From contig CALFLK010000023.1 in NCBI GenBank assembly GCA_937880095.1, positions 62,001 to 126,000 of the forward strand: a stretch of DNA of 64,000 nucleotides, given 5' to 3'. Origin of the DNA: an uncultured Faecalibacterium sp. (lineage in GTDB: Bacteria; Bacillota; Clostridia; Oscillospirales; Ruminococcaceae). The first letter of the stretch is position 1, and each line of letters opens with the position of its first letter. This document shows positions 40,283-48,613 of this stretch, piece after piece. The notes under the pieces were generated by a model, which was not told where the DNA came from, did no database searches, and saw only the letters and a list, made by a program, of their open reading frames with translations. Both the position numbers and the translations under genes were made by a program.

Positions 40283-42190
40283 ATGGCAGAAAAAAAGGAA
40301 CAGCAGGTCCGCAATGCAGATGCCCCGGTACAGGACAGCGTAGGCGGAATGGTACGGCGGCTCTTGAATCCGGTCCATATTTTTGAGTTGGCACAGCGCA
40401 CCTGGCGCACCTTGCGAGAGGAAGGCGCAGAGCAGGTGTACCGTGATATCCGCTTCCGTATTGCATTGGCACGGCATCAGGAAATGTGGCAGCATCGTGC
40501 AGATTTGCCCACACGCCGCCAGCTGAAACTGCAGCGGGCAAACCCCATTGCAAACGGACCTGTGGTCAGTATCGTGGTACCGCTGTACAATACACCAGAG
40601 CGCTATTTGAATGAAATGCTGGAAAGCGTCAAGGCACAGACTTACCCCAACTGGCAGCTGTGTCTGGTGGATGCTTCTCAGCCGAGCCATGAATCCGTGC
40701 GGCACATCTGCCGCAAAGCGGCTGCCAAAGACTGCCGCATTGTCTATGAAAAGCTGGTGGAGAATCTGGGCATTGCGGGCAACACCAATGCTGGTTTTGC
40801 ATTGGCAAAGGGGCAGTGGCTGACCCTGCTGGACCACGATGATACACTGTATCCCAATGCGCTGTATGAGATGATGCAGCTTGCACTGGAAAAGGATGCA
40901 GAGATGGTATACAGCGATGAAATCGTCGTTTCGGACGACGGTAAGGAGCTGGACGGCTATCATTTCAAACCGGACTATGCGCCGGACTATTTGAACGGCT
41001 GTAACTACATCACCCATCTGTGTATGTTCCGTCGGGATTTGTTTGTGCGTGCCGGCGGTCGTGAGGACCCCACCTATGACGGCGCACAGGATTATGATTT
41101 GATTCTGCGCCTGACTGAGCATTTGAGCAGCCCGAATAAGATCGTTCATTTACCCAAAGCCATGTATAACTGGCGTGCAAGTGCAGGTTCCACCGCAGAA
41201 AATCTGGTGGATGCAAAGCCATATGCCATCGAAGCGGGTCGTCATGCAATTATGGACCATCTGGAGCGTATGGGTCGTAAGGCAAAGGTGGAAAGCCAGA
41301 TCAAGTTCCCCGGCGCATACCGTGTCCAGTACGCACTGACCGGAAATCCCAAAATCAGCATTATGATCCCCAACAAGGACCATATTGACGATTTGAGTCG
41401 CTGCTTGGAGAGTTTGTATGCCCACGCCGGTTATGATAATTTTGAAGTGATTGTGGCGGAAAACAATTCTACCGAGCCGGAAACATTTGATTATTACGAG
41501 CAGGCAAAGGAAAAATTTGCAAACCTGAAGGTAGTAACCTATCAGGGTGGTTTTAATTTTTCTGCTATCAATAATACGGCACGCAAAGCAGCAACGGGCG
41601 AATATCTGCTGCTGCTGAACAACGATATTGAATTGCTGACAGACGGTTTTTTGGCGGAAATGCTCAGTTATGCACAGCGCCCGGATGTGGGCGCAGTAGG
41701 TGCAAAGCTGTTCTACCCGGATGATACGATTCAGCATGGCGGTGTATTGCTGGGTATCAACGGCAGTGCAGGACACAGCCACAAATCCCACCCCAGAAAC
41801 GCCAGCGGCGATTTGTACCGCCTGGTGACAGCACAGAATTATCTGGCAGTTACAGGTGCTTGTCTGCTGGTAAAAGCGGCACTGTACGATGCCTGCGGTG
41901 GTTTGGATGAAGCAGATTTTGCAGTCGCTTACAATGATATTGATTTTTGCCTGAAACTGCACGAAATGGGCTATCTGAACGTATTTACTCCGGAGGCGCA
42001 GGCTTACCATTATGAGAGCAAGAGCCGTGGTCAGGACACCGGTACCGCAGCCAATACCGCAAATCAGGAACGCTACGCCAAGGAACTGGCAGCTTTCCAG
42101 ACAAAGTGGAACAAGTATCTGCCGGAGGGTGCAGACCCGTATTACAATATCCATTTCAACAATAAATTTGAAAACTTCGGCCTGAAATAA
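40283..42190 (+). CDS. Tandem-domain GT2 glycosyltransferase, first paralogue
   Basis: 635 residues with two family-2 glycosyltransferase folds after an alpha-helical N-terminal region (about 1-95). Domain 1 (about 96-320) starts VVSIVVPLYNTPERYLNEML and has LTLLDHDDTL; domain 2 (about 345-590) starts ISIMIPNKDHIDDL and has YLLLLNNDIE and a C-terminal DFCLKL. DxD-like acidic motifs are present in both, so both may be catalytic. Cytoplasmic, no membrane segment. Likely builds a cell-wall or capsular glycan exported by the adjacent ABC system. ATG at 40283 after GAGAGGAG. Confidence 0.9.
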   Translation: MAEKKEQQVRNADAPVQDSVGGMVRRLLNPVHIFELAQRTWRTLREEGAEQVYRDIRFRIALARHQEMWQHRADLPTRRQLKLQRANPIANGPVVSIVVPLYNTPERYLNEMLESVKAQTYPNWQLCLVDASQPSHESVRHICRKAAAKDCRIVYEKLVENLGIAGNTNAGFALAKGQWLTLLDHDDTLYPNALYEMMQLALEKDAEMVYSDEIVVSDDGKELDGYHFKPDYAPDYLNGCNYITHLCMFRRDLFVRAGGREDPTYDGAQDYDLILRLTEHLSSPNKIVHLPKAMYNWRASAGSTAENLVDAKPYAIEAGRHAIMDHLERMGRKAKVESQIKFPGAYRVQYALTGNPKISIMIPNKDHIDDLSRCLESLYAHAGYDNFEVIVAENNSTEPETFDYYEQAKEKFANLKVVTYQGGFNFSAINNTARKAATGEYLLLLNNDIELLTDGFLAEMLSYAQRPDVGAVGAKLFYPDDTIQHGGVLLGINGSAGHSHKSHPRNASGDLYRLVTAQNYLAVTGACLLVKAALYDACGGLDEADFAVAYNDIDFCLKLHEMGYLNVFTPEAQAYHYESKSRGQDTGTAANTANQERYAKELAAFQTKWNKYLPEGADPYYNIHFNNKFENFGLK

Positions 42191-42208
42191 GGTCGATGGA
42201 GGATGGAC

Positions 42209-44059
42209 ATGAATCTGAAAGTAAAACGCCTTCGAGAGCTGGCACGTTATACGGTTACCGTAACAAAAGAAGAAGGCGTGGGTCCGATGCTGTGCAGAGC
42301 AAAAGGCTTTATCAAGCGCCGTTTTTTTAATAAAAAGGCCCGCTATCTGCCGGAAAAAGCAGTGCTGGAGCAGCAGCGCGAAGAAACCAAAAACGGCTGG
42401 GACTATGATACAATTAGTATTTTGACACCGCTTTATAACACGCCGGAAGGCTTTTTGCGGGAATTTCTGGATTCATTTGCACATCAGACCGCACCCGGTG
42501 GGCAGCTGTGTCTGGCAGATGCTTCGGACCCGGAACACGCATATGTGGGCGAAATGGTAAAATCCTATCAGGAAAAGGGCATAAATATCGCCTATGCCAA
42601 GATTGCCAACATGGGTATTTCTGCAAATACAAATGAAGCGGCAAAGCTGGCGCAGGGGACATATCTGGCGCTGGCAGACCATGATGACATTCTGGCACCG
42701 CACGCCATTTATACCATGCAGAAAGCCATTCGCAAGCTGCGGGATGCGGGAAAATCTCCGGATTTTCTGTACAGCGATGAGGCTTTGTTCTCCAAGGATA
42801 TTCAGCACCCCACGGTAGGACATTTCAAGCCGGATTATGCGCCGGATTACCTGCTGTGCTGCAATTATATCTGCCATTTGGCAGTATTCCGTCGGGATTT
42901 GTTCGAAAGTCTGGGCGGAGAGCGTCCGGAATGCGATGGCAGTCAGGACCATGATTTGTTCCTGCGTCTGCTGGAAAAGACCGGTACCGCCTATCATGTG
43001 CCGCAGGTACTCTATTATTGGCGTGTACACGCAGCATCCACCAGCGGCGGTGTAGAAGCAAAACCCTATGTGGCGCTGGCAGCGAAAAAGGCATTGGCAG
43101 ACCATCTGTCGCGTACCGGTGGGGAAGGTGAGGTCATGGACGGAATTTTCCCCAGCACTTACCGTGTTCAGTGGAAAATTCAGGGCGACCCCAAGGTTAG
43201 CATCTTGATTCCCAACAAAGACCACACCGAAGATTTGGAGCAGTGCCTGTCCAGTTTATATCAGCGCACGACCTACAAAAACTTTGAGGTCATTGTCATT
43301 GAGAACAATTCGACCGACCAGAAAACCTTTGCTTATTACGAAACGGCAAAGGAAAAGTACGAAAACCTGCAGGTCGTGTATTATCCGGATGGATTTAATT
43401 TCTCTGCCATCAACAACTTTGGCCGCAAAGCGGCAAGCGGCGAGTATCTGCTTTTGCTGAACAATGACGTGGAAATCCCTGCTGGCAGCGAAGAATGGCT
43501 GACCGAACTGGTGCGTCAGTGTGCTCGACCCAATGGTGCAGCGGTGTGCGGCGCAATGTTGTATTATCCCGATGGTACCATCCAGCACGCCGGTATTGTG
43601 ACCGGTCTGGGCGGTTATGCAGGACACAGCCACAAATACCGCCGAAAAGGCGGCAGCGGTTATATGTTCCGTTTGGCGACCGTGCAGGATTTTTCTGCGG
43701 TAACGGGTGCCTGCCTGTTGGTGCGCAGCGATGTGTATGATGAAATGGGCGGTCTGGATGAAAAGTTCTCGGTTGCATTCAATGACGTGGATTTCTGTCT
43801 GCGGGTACGGGATGCTGGTTATCGCATCGTTTGGACACCCTATGCAGAGCTGATTCACCATGAAAGTATCAGCCGCGGTCTGGATGAAAAAGATGAGGCA
43901 AAGAAAAAACGCTTTGCCGGAGAGCAGCAGCGTCTGTATCAGGTGCATACCCGAGAGGGCATCTTAAACGATCTGTATTACAATCCCAGCCTGACCAAAG
44001 ACCGGGAGGATTTTTCCGAAAGTGCAGATTTGCGGAACTTGAAACACCCGGAAATTTAA
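42209..44059 (+). CDS. Tandem-domain GT2 glycosyltransferase, second paralogue
   Basis: 616 residues with the same layout as the preceding gene: domain 1 (about 72-290) begins ISILTPLYNTPEGFL with LALADHDDI; domain 2 (about 330-575) begins VSILIPNKDHTEDL with YLLLLNNDVE and DVDFCLRV. Long stretches such as FKPDYAPDYL, GFNFSAIN and TGACLLV are shared with its neighbour, so the pair arose by tandem duplication. Sugar donor unknown. Start at 42209 because GGAGG (42198-42202) is 6 nt upstream; the ATG at 42203 abuts the site. Gap to the previous stop is 18 nt. Confidence 0.9.
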   Translation: MNLKVKRLRELARYTVTVTKEEGVGPMLCRAKGFIKRRFFNKKARYLPEKAVLEQQREETKNGWDYDTISILTPLYNTPEGFLREFLDSFAHQTAPGGQLCLADASDPEHAYVGEMVKSYQEKGINIAYAKIANMGISANTNEAAKLAQGTYLALADHDDILAPHAIYTMQKAIRKLRDAGKSPDFLYSDEALFSKDIQHPTVGHFKPDYAPDYLLCCNYICHLAVFRRDLFESLGGERPECDGSQDHDLFLRLLEKTGTAYHVPQVLYYWRVHAASTSGGVEAKPYVALAAKKALADHLSRTGGEGEVMDGIFPSTYRVQWKIQGDPKVSILIPNKDHTEDLEQCLSSLYQRTTYKNFEVIVIENNSTDQKTFAYYETAKEKYENLQVVYYPDGFNFSAINNFGRKAASGEYLLLLNNDVEIPAGSEEWLTELVRQCARPNGAAVCGAMLYYPDGTIQHAGIVTGLGGYAGHSHKYRRKGGSGYMFRLATVQDFSAVTGACLLVRSDVYDEMGGLDEKFSVAFNDVDFCLRVRDAGYRIVWTPYAELIHHESISRGLDEKDEAKKKRFAGEQQRLYQVHTREGILNDLYYNPSLTKDREDFSESADLRNLKHPEI

Positions 44060-44088
44060 GTCCATTTTCGACAAAAACACCCGGAAGC

Positions 44089-44117
44089 TTGAAAAGTACG
44101 ACCAATTCGTTTATAGT
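44089..44117 (+). promoter_or_regulatory. Promoter of xpt
   Basis: TTGAAA (44089-44094), 17 bp, TATAGT (44112-44117). The 60-nt leader has one hairpin, CGAGCG-TTT-CGCTCG (44140-44154). Confidence 0.82.
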
Positions 44118-44181
44118 ATGCAGTATTAAACAGGAGAGTCGAGCGTTTCGCTCGTGAAAAAAAGCAGAGGAGAATGCATTT

Positions 44182-44763
44182 ATGAAGGAAGTGGAACAGC
44201 GCATCCTGCAGGACGGTAATGTCCGCGAGGGTAACGTATTGAAAGTAGACACCTTTTTGAATCATCAGCTGGATGTTGAGCTGCTGGATCATGTGGGTGC
44301 AGAATTTTATCGTCTGTACAAGGATGCAGGCGTCAATAAGATTTTGACCATCGAGGCTTCCGGCATTGCCATCGCCTGCATGACCGCAAAGTATTTCGAT
44401 GTTCCGGTTGTGTTCGCAAAGAAGGCAAAGAGCAAGAATCTGGACGGCGAGCTGTATACCTCTGTCGTAAAGTCCTTTACTTACGGCAAGGAATACAATG
44501 TTACCGTGGCACAGAAGTTCCTGAGCGAAAAGGATACCGTCCTGATTCTGGACGACTTCTTGGCAGACGGCAAGGCACTGGATGGTCTGCTGGATATCTG
44601 CAAGCAGGCAGGTGCTAAGGTTGCCGGTGCAGGTATCTGCATCGAAAAGGGTTTCCAGCCCGGCGGCAAGCGTCTGCGTGATGCAGGTGTGCGCGTAGAA
44701 AGCCTGGCAATCGTAGAAGATATGAACGCAGAAACGGGCGAGGTTCGTTTCCGCGAGCAGTAA
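44182..44763 (+). CDS. xpt: Xanthine phosphoribosyltransferase
   Basis: 193 residues; converts xanthine and PRPP to XMP for purine salvage. The PRPP loop is VLILDDFLADGKAL (about 116-129), and LDVELLDHVG, ILTIEASGIAIA and GICIEKGFQPGG are typical of Xpt. GAGGAG ribosome site. In Bacillus the gene is often under a purine riboswitch. The leader here is too short for one. Followed by its own terminator. Confidence 0.95.
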   Translation: MKEVEQRILQDGNVREGNVLKVDTFLNHQLDVELLDHVGAEFYRLYKDAGVNKILTIEASGIAIACMTAKYFDVPVVFAKKAKSKNLDGELYTSVVKSFTYGKEYNVTVAQKFLSEKDTVLILDDFLADGKALDGLLDICKQAGAKVAGAGICIEKGFQPGGKRLRDAGVRVESLAIVEDMNAETGEVRFREQ

Positions 44764-44774
44764 GTTTTTGTGGA

Positions 44775-44798
44775 GGCCGCCCATCTTGGGCGGCTTTT
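44775..44798 (+). terminator. Terminator of xpt
   Basis: Perfect 7-bp stem GCCGCCC-ATCTT-GGGCGGC, then TTTT. Confidence 0.8.
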
Positions 44799-44821
44799 CC
44801 CGCAAATGAGGGGGAAAGGAT

Positions 44822-45361
44822 ATGCACGTTTGGGGACATTTTAAGACCATTACCCGGCATAAACTGCTGGTGATGAAATACTGCTTTGCCTGTGGGCTGT
44901 ATCGGCAGGGCCTTGCCCATGATATGAGCAAATATACCCCAACTGAATTTATCCCGGGCTGTCGGTATTATCTGGGTATGCGCAGCCCTAATGATGGTGA
45001 GCGGCATGCAAAAGGCTATTCGGCTGCATGGCTGCACCACAAGGGGCGCAACAAGCACCATGTGGAATACTGGGTGGATTATGTACCCGGCAGCAAGCTC
45101 CCGATGGATGGTGTGAAAATGCCGCTGCGTTATGTGTGCGAGTCTGTCTGTGACCGCATTGCAGCTAGCCAGATCTATCAGGGAGATGCGTATCAGGATA
45201 GCTCTGCATGGGAGTATTTTTGCCGCAGCAGTGACCACTATTTGCTCCATCCCGACACACGCGCCATGCTGGAAAAGCTGCTGCAAATGGTGCGGGATGA
45301 GGGTCAGGACGCAACATTCCGATACATGAAAGCACTTGTGAAAAAAGGACAGGAATATTAA
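44822..45361 (+). CDS. DUF5662 family protein, function unknown
   Basis: 179 residues, soluble, rich in His: HFKTITRHKLLVMKYCF, LYRQGLAHDMSKYTPTEF (here read as GLAHDMSKYTPTEF, about 30-43), and WLHHKGRNKHHVEYW (about 70-84). The H-D and H-H-K-G-R-N-x-H-H pattern looks like an HD-type metal-binding site, suggesting a phosphohydrolase-like fold, which is inference. AAAGGAT precedes the ATG. It is 26 nt upstream of an amidohydrolase gene, so the two may form a small catabolic unit. Confidence 0.8.
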   Translation: MHVWGHFKTITRHKLLVMKYCFACGLYRQGLAHDMSKYTPTEFIPGCRYYLGMRSPNDGERHAKGYSAAWLHHKGRNKHHVEYWVDYVPGSKLPMDGVKMPLRYVCESVCDRIAASQIYQGDAYQDSSAWEYFCRSSDHYLLHPDTRAMLEKLLQMVRDEGQDATFRYMKALVKKGQEY

Positions 45362-45387
45362 CTGGGTTGAAAGGCAGGAAGTGAGCA

Positions 45388-46209
45388 ATGCAGCCTGAAA
45401 AAATCATTGATGCCCATGTGCATCTTTTTGGACCGGACCCCTGGGCGGATGATTTGGCGCACCAGATGGGTCATATCAACACAGAAGAACATCTGCTGGA
45501 GCAGTTCGATCAGCTGAATATTGTACACGGCGTGGTTATGGGCAATGCGGACCCTACCCCCGATGCGTATCAGATGAGTGACCGGTTCCATTATTGCGTC
45601 GGTCTGGAAGGCCGACAACTGCAGCGTCTGGGTGTGGACAAAGTGCCTGCTATGGTGGAGGAACACCTGCGTCGTGCGCAGTGCTGCGGCATCAAGCTGT
45701 ATCCGGGTTACGATGCACATTTTATCAGTGACGCGCTGTATCAACCCTACTATGAGCTGGCGGAAAAGTACGGCAAACCTGTTGCGATTCATACAGGTCA
45801 GACACAGGGCGGAGAGGGTAAGCTGAAATATTGTCACCCGATGACGCTGGATGATGTGGCAACTGAGCATCCCTATGTGCAGTTTGTAATGTGTCATTTT
45901 GGCAATCCATTCTTGGTTGATGCGGCAGCAGTACTGGAAAAGAATGAAAATATGACAGCGGATATTTCCGGCTTTTTGGCTGGTATTGAGGATCTGGATA
46001 CTTATTTCGAAGAAAAGTGGCATTATGTGAATATGCTGAAAGGCTGGTTGAGCTACGGCGATTATTGGGATCGAATTCTGTTCGGTACCGACTGGCCGGG
46101 TGTGAATATGTCCAACTACACAGAGTTCATCGACCGCCTGATTCCGGATAAGTATAAGCAGGAAGTCATGTTTGATAACGCAAATCGTGTGTATCAGCTG
46201 GGTCTGTAA
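45388..46209 (+). CDS. Amidohydrolase family protein (TIM-barrel metal hydrolase)
   Basis: 273 residues of the Amidohydro_2 type: DAHVHLFG (metal-binding HxH, about 9-16), IKLYPGYDAH, VAIHTGQTQ, FVMCHFGNP and FGTDWPGVN (catalytic Asp, about 233). Family members hydrolyse or decarboxylate small cyclic or acidic substrates in the cytoplasm; the substrate is unknown. AGGAAGTG upstream of the ATG. Lies behind the DUF5662 gene. Confidence 0.88.
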   Translation: MQPEKIIDAHVHLFGPDPWADDLAHQMGHINTEEHLLEQFDQLNIVHGVVMGNADPTPDAYQMSDRFHYCVGLEGRQLQRLGVDKVPAMVEEHLRRAQCCGIKLYPGYDAHFISDALYQPYYELAEKYGKPVAIHTGQTQGGEGKLKYCHPMTLDDVATEHPYVQFVMCHFGNPFLVDAAAVLEKNENMTADISGFLAGIEDLDTYFEEKWHYVNMLKGWLSYGDYWDRILFGTDWPGVNMSNYTEFIDRLIPDKYKQEVMFDNANRVYQLGL

Positions 46210-46227
46210 AAAGAAAAGAAAACCATT

Positions 46228-46264
46228 GCTGCCGGTACCTGTTTATGGGTGCGGGCGGCATTTT
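46228..46264 (+). terminator. Imperfect hairpin after the amidohydrolase gene
   Basis: 12-position stem with two G-U pairs and one mismatch (46228-46239 with 46248-46259), followed by only TTTTG; may be a weak terminator. Confidence 0.4.
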
Positions 46265-46328
46265 GCGTGTGAGAAAAACAGAAAAGCGGAAGTATAACAG
46301 TGCCTTTTGTGGTGGAGGAGATGGAATC

Positions 46329-47501
46329 ATGACACAATTTTTGGTTCGAAAATTTGTGAAAAATGCGGATGATGTAAAATCCAGTGCAGTGCGTACCGCA
46401 TACGGTCAACTGGCGGGCATTGTAGGCATCATCTGCAACGTACTGTTGTTTGCGGGTAAGTTTGCGGTAGGTACGCTGTTTGGTTCTATCGCCATTACAG
46501 CAGATGCTATGAACAACCTGTCAGACGCATCCAGCAACGTAATCAGTCTGCTGGGTTTCCGGTTGGGCGCCATAAAACCGGATGAACATCATCCGTATGG
46601 TCATGCGCGATTTGAGTATCTGGCAAGTTTGGCGGTCAGCGTGATGATCCTTTCCATTGGCTTGGATCTGCTGAAAGAGTCTGTGGGTAAAATCCTGCAC
46701 CCGGAGGCAGTTGCGTTCAGCTGGCTGTCGGTAGCAGTTCTGGTTGCATCTATTCTGGTCAAGTTCTGGCTGAGTGTGTTCAATCAAAAGCTGGGCACCA
46801 AGATCGACTCGGATTCTCTGTTGGCTACTGCAGCAGACAGCCGTAATGACGTGCTGTCTACGCTGGGCGTCCTGATTGGTACTTTTCTGGTTCGCTGGAC
46901 GAATATGCCTGTGCTGGACGGTGTGATGGGTCTTGTGGTGGCTGGACTGATTTTGTGGGCAGGTTATGGTCTGGTAAAAGAAACCCTCAGCCCGTTGCTG
47001 GGCGAAACACCTGACCCGGAAATGGTGCAGCATATTCAGGAAAAAGTAATGAGTTATCCGAATGTTATGGGTACTCACGATTTGATGGTTCACGATTACG
47101 GTCCGGGACATCAGTTTGCTACTCTGCATGTGGAATTCCCGGCGGAAATGAATGTGCTGGATGCGCACGATTTGGTGGACGACATCGAGCGAGATTTCCT
47201 GAAAGAGGATAACCTTATGGTTACGATTCACTATGACCCCATCGTGACAGCGGATCCCCGCGTAAAAGAAATCCGTACGGGTCTGGCAGAGACGCTGAAA
47301 AAGATCGACCCGGCATTGTCTTTGCATGACTTGCGCATTGTACCCGGTACGACCCATGTTAATGTGCTGTTTGACTTGGTGACACCCGCAGGTTATACAG
47401 GAGATAAGGCGGCTGTTGTTGCGGAGCTGCGCAAAGCAGCGCGCGCAATGGATGAACATTACATTTGCGTCATCAAACTGGAACAGGCTTATGTAGGCTG
47501 A
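46329..47501 (+). CDS. Cation diffusion facilitator (CDF) family metal exporter
   Basis: 390 residues. About six membrane segments in residues 20-215 with ITADAMNNLSDASSN (metal site in helix II, about 54-68), HPYGHARFEYLASL (about 89-102) and ATAADSRNDVLST (helix V, about 165-177). A C-terminal cytosolic ferredoxin-like domain with HDLMVHDYGPGH follows, and an extra C-terminal segment of about 90 residues makes it longer than typical 300-residue CDFs. Exports Zn, Mn, Fe or Co with proton exchange; the metal is not predictable. GGAGGAG precedes the ATG at 46329. Confidence 0.92.
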   Translation: MTQFLVRKFVKNADDVKSSAVRTAYGQLAGIVGIICNVLLFAGKFAVGTLFGSIAITADAMNNLSDASSNVISLLGFRLGAIKPDEHHPYGHARFEYLASLAVSVMILSIGLDLLKESVGKILHPEAVAFSWLSVAVLVASILVKFWLSVFNQKLGTKIDSDSLLATAADSRNDVLSTLGVLIGTFLVRWTNMPVLDGVMGLVVAGLILWAGYGLVKETLSPLLGETPDPEMVQHIQEKVMSYPNVMGTHDLMVHDYGPGHQFATLHVEFPAEMNVLDAHDLVDDIERDFLKEDNLMVTIHYDPIVTADPRVKEIRTGLAETLKKIDPALSLHDLRIVPGTTHVNVLFDLVTPAGYTGDKAAVVAELRKAARAMDEHYICVIKLEQAYVG

Positions 47502-47536
47502 GCATAAAAGCCAATAGAACCTGAAACATAACGAAC

Positions 47537-47573
47537 AATGTCCGATTGATTTTGCCAATCGGGCATTTTTTTA
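47537..47573 (+). terminator. Terminator of the CDF gene
   Basis: 12-bp stem AATGTCCGATTG (47537-47548) with 47556-47567 (one G-U), then TTTTT. The following stretch to 47697 shows no gene I can support. Confidence 0.88.
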
Positions 47574-47697
47574 TGGAGAATTTCAGCAGCAGGGTGAGAA
47601 AGCGTCGTTTGGCAGAAATGCAGAAGAAAACACGAAGCAAAATCCTTTTTACTCCATGAAAAAGAGCGTGCGGTGCAGTCGGACAATGGTGTTCTCG

Positions 47698-47726
47698 TTG
47701 CAATTTTTGCTGGGTTGTTTTATACT
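47698..47726 (+). promoter_or_regulatory. Promoter of the 47829-53166 operon
   Basis: TTGCAA (47698-47703), 17 bp, TATACT (47721-47726), about 100 nt before the first gene. Confidence 0.6.
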
Positions 47727-47828
47727 GTACTCTGTATCATTTTGTAATTTTGGGAAAAATAACGTCGGAAAACCAGAATGCTGTTTACGATATTTGCTGG
47801 CGGGTACGGCGCGGAAGGAATGAGTATT

Positions 47829-48569
47829 ATGGGAAACCTTCGTCTCGCTGCCAGCATCCAAAGCTGGGCAGAAACCGAGGATGAAACATTCTATGCAAAA
47901 ATGCAGGAGCTGGGCTATACCGGGCTGGAAGTCATGCCGGAACGTGTGTTCCCGGAAGAAACCTATGCCCATCTGACCGGTGCAACCCTGTTTACAGGAT
48001 ATTTGTATCAGAGCTTCGGTCTGAAGATTGCCGGTTTGTCGCCGGTTTTACGCGGACTGGGCAAAGCGGTGACCAATCCGATTGACCAGGAAATGCAGGA
48101 GGATGCCATCGCAGCTGCTTGTCGGTTTGCAGCATCCTGCCATTGCAACACGCTGGTGATGGAGTGCGATACTCTGCCGGAAGAACGCTTTTTGAATACC
48201 TGCGGTTTGCTGGCTTCTCAGTATAACTGCACACTGGTGTTGGAGCCCAAGGCAGGTCTGTCGGTTTTGATGCTGTGCCGCTATGTGAAAATGCTGGGCA
48301 TTCTGGGTCTGGCAGTGTGCTTGAATGTGGGTACGATGCTGGCAGGCAGCGAAAAGGTTGCAGAGCTGATTGAGTATCTGCCGTTAATCAGCCATGTGCG
48401 TATTTGTGAGCCGGATCTGGGAGCCATTCAGCCCCACAGCATCCATCGGGAATTGGCACTGCTGCTGAAGGGTCTGGGTTATCAGGGCTGGATTACCGTA
48501 CAGATGAATCCTGCTGACGCACAGGCAACCGAAAAATCTCTGGCATACGTGGCAGAAACCTTTGTGTAA
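47829..48569 (+). CDS. Sugar phosphate isomerase/epimerase-like TIM-barrel protein
   Basis: 246 residues resembling the AP-endonuclease-2/xylose isomerase-like barrel: QELGYTGLEVMPERVFPE, CNTLVMECDTL, NCTLVLEPKAG, VCLNVGTML and HRELALLLKGLGYQGWITVQM mark successive strands. The metal ligands of proven isomerases are only partly matched, so activity is uncertain. ATG at 47829 is preceded by GGAAGGAA; an ATG at 47820 abuts that site. First gene of an operon with the flavoprotein, cmk, plsC and ispH-rpsA. Confidence 0.7.
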   Translation: MGNLRLAASIQSWAETEDETFYAKMQELGYTGLEVMPERVFPEETYAHLTGATLFTGYLYQSFGLKIAGLSPVLRGLGKAVTNPIDQEMQEDAIAAACRFAASCHCNTLVMECDTLPEERFLNTCGLLASQYNCTLVLEPKAGLSVLMLCRYVKMLGILGLAVCLNVGTMLAGSEKVAELIEYLPLISHVRICEPDLGAIQPHSIHRELALLLKGLGYQGWITVQMNPADAQATEKSLAYVAETFV

Positions 48570-48613
48570 GCTCTCCCCCAAAAGATGACATCGAAAAAGA
48601 AAGAGGAACCAAT

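Noticed and set aside
40153..40386. Alternative frame between the export ATPase and the first glycosyltransferase
   Set aside because: It overlaps both real genes, lacks a ribosome site, and contains the intra-operon hairpin.
44118..44181. Purine riboswitch before xpt
   Set aside because: The leader is about 60 nt and lacks the conserved junction sequences and two loop-loop hairpins.
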